From positions 17,112,001 to 17,176,000 of the forward strand of contig NC_065872.1 of NCBI RefSeq assembly GCF_933775445.1: a stretch of 64,000 nucleotides of DNA, written 5' to 3'. The notes under the pieces are model-generated. The model worked only from the letters and a program-made list of their open reading frames with translations. It was not told the origin of the DNA and did no database searches. This document shows, piece by piece, positions 61,601 to 64,000 of the stretch (position 1 is its first letter; every line of letters begins with the position of its first letter). The translations under genes and the position numbers were made by a program. Source of the stretch: Argentina anserina (Eukaryota; Streptophyta; Magnoliopsida; Rosales; Rosaceae).

Positions 61601-64000
61601 TGTTGGATTGGTGGCACATATGGTTAAGTGTAGGAACTATTTATGATATCCCAATCATAAAATGGTGCATGTGTGGCATCCTCAAGTCTCAATGTGACCT
61701 AAAGGTGGTGTAACACGAATGGACGAATAATTGGAATGCAAATGCTGATTGATAGAGAGGTTGAATGATATTGAAACTCGCAGGGAAAATGACAGTATCT
61801 ACCAAGTTTGGGGTAATTTGGCAATAATGCCTGAAATAAAAGATAAGTACATATATGAGTTTGATATAGCATTTATGTGAGATTATTAGCAGAAATATGA
61901 ATATTTTAGAAAAATAATAATACTATTCTTGTTTCGAATCTCAAAATGAAAAATAGAATCTTTGCAATTGTAAGATTGGTTGATAAGTTATAATTTGTCA
62001 CTGGAGCCAAATTGAACTTCTTTGATTGAGTTACTGATGTGTATATAAAATATAATAATCTTCCTTATTTAATTCATAGCTTTGCGATATTGTCAATGAA
62101 TGAATGAATTATCACTATGTTCAGTATTCATGAGAATTGAGCATATAAACCTTATCACTATATCTAGCAGGTCTATGTTTTTCCTCTGTTTGGTCTACTT
62201 CTGTCTGTCTCGTAATTCACCGTATATATTATTTATTAGGTGGAGGACAATGTTTGGCATTGCTATAGTTCCCTCTGTTCTATTGGCTTTAGGAATGGCT
62301 GTTTCACCCGAAAGTCCTAGATGGCTCGTACAGGTTTCCATCCTTTGATCAATATGAGCAAAGTTGTCTTACCTAAATCTATATTATGTGTTCAGCTGTA
62401 AATTGTAATTTTCAGTGGAAGTGCTTAACAGTGCCTTATTTTGCAGCAAGGGAAAACTTCTCAAGCTGAAAAGGCTATAAAAACATTATACGGAAAAGAG
62501 AGAGTAACTGAGGTGATGCATGACTTAACATCAACAAGTCCTGGATCTGCTGAACCAGAAGCAGGATGGTTTGATCTGTTTAGTAGCCGCTATTGGAAAG
62601 GTTTGCCTAGTTCTTAGTATTTATGCTTTTGACATACATTTCTTTTTCTTCCTGACATCTATGTTTTTGTACAGTTGTGAGTGTTGGTGCGGCACTTTTC
62701 TTGTTCCAACAGTTAGCTGGGATAAATGCCGTGGTTTATTATTCCACTTCTGTATTCCGCAGTGCTGGCATAACGTCAGATGTTGCAGCAAGTGCTCTTG
62801 TTGGAGCGGCAAATGTCTTTGGTTAGTTTCGGAATTTGGAAAATTTGTAATGTGATCATACTGTTTTGTGACTTTTCTCAAACTCTGGATTATATCTTTA
62901 ACAGGTACGGCTGTTGCATCGTCATTGATGGACAGACAGGGAAGGAAGAGCCTTCTCCTCATAAGTTTTGGAGGAATGGTAATATTATCTTTGTTTCATT
63001 GTTTGAAGTATAGGAACACACTTTTTACATGATATACAAGCAAATATATATGCACTCTTCCAATGTTGTCCAATGATTTTGAGCTGTCACTTTTCGGGAC
63101 CCCATACAAGATCAAACTTTAAACTCTATGGTTCAATATTTCTTCTAACTATGTGTGTCGTTTATAAACATTTTGGTATTCATAATAAATTAGTAGCTAT
63201 AATCGGGATGATAAAAGATGATCCTTGTGCAGAAAATAAGCAAATTTAAGTCCCTTTGTCAAACATTATGCAATAAAAGATTTTCATTGTCCAATGCAAT
63301 TCGACTTGCTTGGTTGTGTCTATTATTTAACTTTGAATGGAGAAGTTTCTGCTTTCTCATGTATACTGACTTTCTCTTCTTTTTTTGTGTTTTGTTTGTT
63401 TGCTTAGGCTGCCTCAATGTTGCTGCTTGCTTTGTCTTTTACCTGGAGTGTTTTAGCTCCATATTCCGGCACCTTTGCTGTTGCTGGGACTGTTCTGTAA
63501 GTTAGAGACTTCTGCAAAAAGCACCACACATCCATTTTAGATGTTCATGTTCATATCTAAACACTGTTCTTATTTTGATGAACAGCTATGTATTGTCCTT
63601 TTCGCTTGGTGCTGGCCCTGTACCTGCTCTTCTTCTGCCAGAGATATTTGCTTCAAGAATCAGAGCAAAAGCAGTTTCTTTGTCATTGGGCATGCACTGG
63701 GTAAGTGGCAATAGATTTTGTATATATTTGAAGTGAGATGGTACCTAACTAATCAATATATCTTTTTACGATAATTTTTTGTCAATTGCGTACTTTGTTT
63801 TGGCTTTTGTTAGAATATCAAATGGTGTACTTGGTGATACTCTAATGATAAAACATAAATTAATGATTCTGTACCCAGAAAAAAAGAATAAAAAATTTGG
63901 AACAAAAATAACCCGATTGCAGAGGCTGCATTTGGTCATGTATGAATTCATATATACAAGATTCATAAATTATACATATACTATACATACATTACACACA
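58697..64000 (+). CDS. Plastidic glucose transporter (pGlcT type), 3' end outside the window
   Basis: Sugar/H+ symporter-family carrier of the inner chloroplast envelope that exports glucose from starch breakdown. Twelve exons join in frame: 58697-58940, 59409-59523, 59854-59921, 60307-60439, 60532-60631, 60711-60823, 62240-62333, 62447-62600, 62675-62821, 62905-62978, 63408-63496, 63586-63700, giving 482 residues; about 60 more are expected beyond the edge. The first ~80 residues are Ser/Arg-rich with few acids, a plastid transit peptide. Sugar-porter motifs: DKFGRTR, GRLLAGIGIGISSAIVPLY, PESPRWL, QQLAGINAVVYYS, DRQGRKS, LLPEIF. No damage is seen. The intron after exon 3 has a GC donor. Close relative of Arabidopsis pGlcT/GLT1. 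Confidence 0.93.
59971..60000. repeat. (TTA)n microsatellite in an intron
   Basis: About ten TTA units in intron 3 of the glucose transporter gene. Confidence 0.9.
60930..61310. repeat. Diverged tandem duplication in intron 6 of the glucose transporter
   Basis: Two ~115-bp stretches share AAAGTGAATGGAA, AAAGTCTATTCAGA and GAAGACATATT, and the phrase GGATGTAAGGAGATGAAAGC occurs at about 60953 and again at about 61293. The intron (60824-62239) is the gene's longest here and probably took up repeat DNA. Confidence 0.6.

Overview
This is a window of plant nuclear DNA, from a eudicot. Genes have introns, AT-rich introns with GT-AG borders, and plant-specific families: SGS3, a plastidic glucose transporter, a cathepsin B-like protease, a plant mobile domain gene and a Dof-type zinc finger. 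Several transposon ends look like ones I associate with Rosaceae, but the species is not proven by anything here. No bacterial features, CRISPR arrays or convincing tRNA or rRNA genes were seen.

Positions 1-13100 are a nest of mobile DNA. An endogenous plant pararetrovirus copy (minus strand, running off the left edge) carries a movement-protein gene that is split by a 1562-bp solo LTR with a 5-bp target duplication. To its right lies a decayed plant mobile domain (PMD) gene on the minus strand, broken by a stop codon, two frameshifts and a 3239-bp hAT-type element that landed in one of its exons and carries about 5.5 copies of a ~503-bp tandem repeat. An LTR-like sequence with a purine tract starts 356 bp beyond the PMD start codon, so the PMD gene may be an antisense passenger of an LTR retrotransposon.

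Positions 13100-19600 hold a decayed or poorly resolved gene ending in an atypical Dof-like zinc finger, a 0.9-kb hairpin element and a LINE relic. Positions 19614-38967 are the gene-rich core, all on the minus strand: a complete cathepsin B-like protease (11 exons including a 5-nt micro-exon and a GC-AG intron), a complete SGS3 gene, a hAT transposase relic, and a 20-exon gene for a conserved 766-residue coiled-coil protein of unknown function.

Positions 39000-57700 are again repeat-rich: RNase H-type LINE relics, a hairpin MITE related to one in an intron of the coiled-coil gene, a Copia element with identical 168-bp LTRs but three in-frame stops, and directly after it an LTR-less Copia fragment enclosed by a perfect 100-bp direct duplication that includes the last 21 bp of the first Copia's LTR. 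A long-TIR MITE, a second locus of the ~500-bp repeat family and an old Copia relic follow. Positions 58697-64000 carry the first 12 coding exons of a plastidic glucose transporter on the plus strand; its 3' end is outside the window.

The host genes look unrelated in function (vacuolar proteolysis, RNA silencing, plastid sugar export), so the layout is a normal gene cluster separated by layers of transposons rather than a functional operon-like unit.
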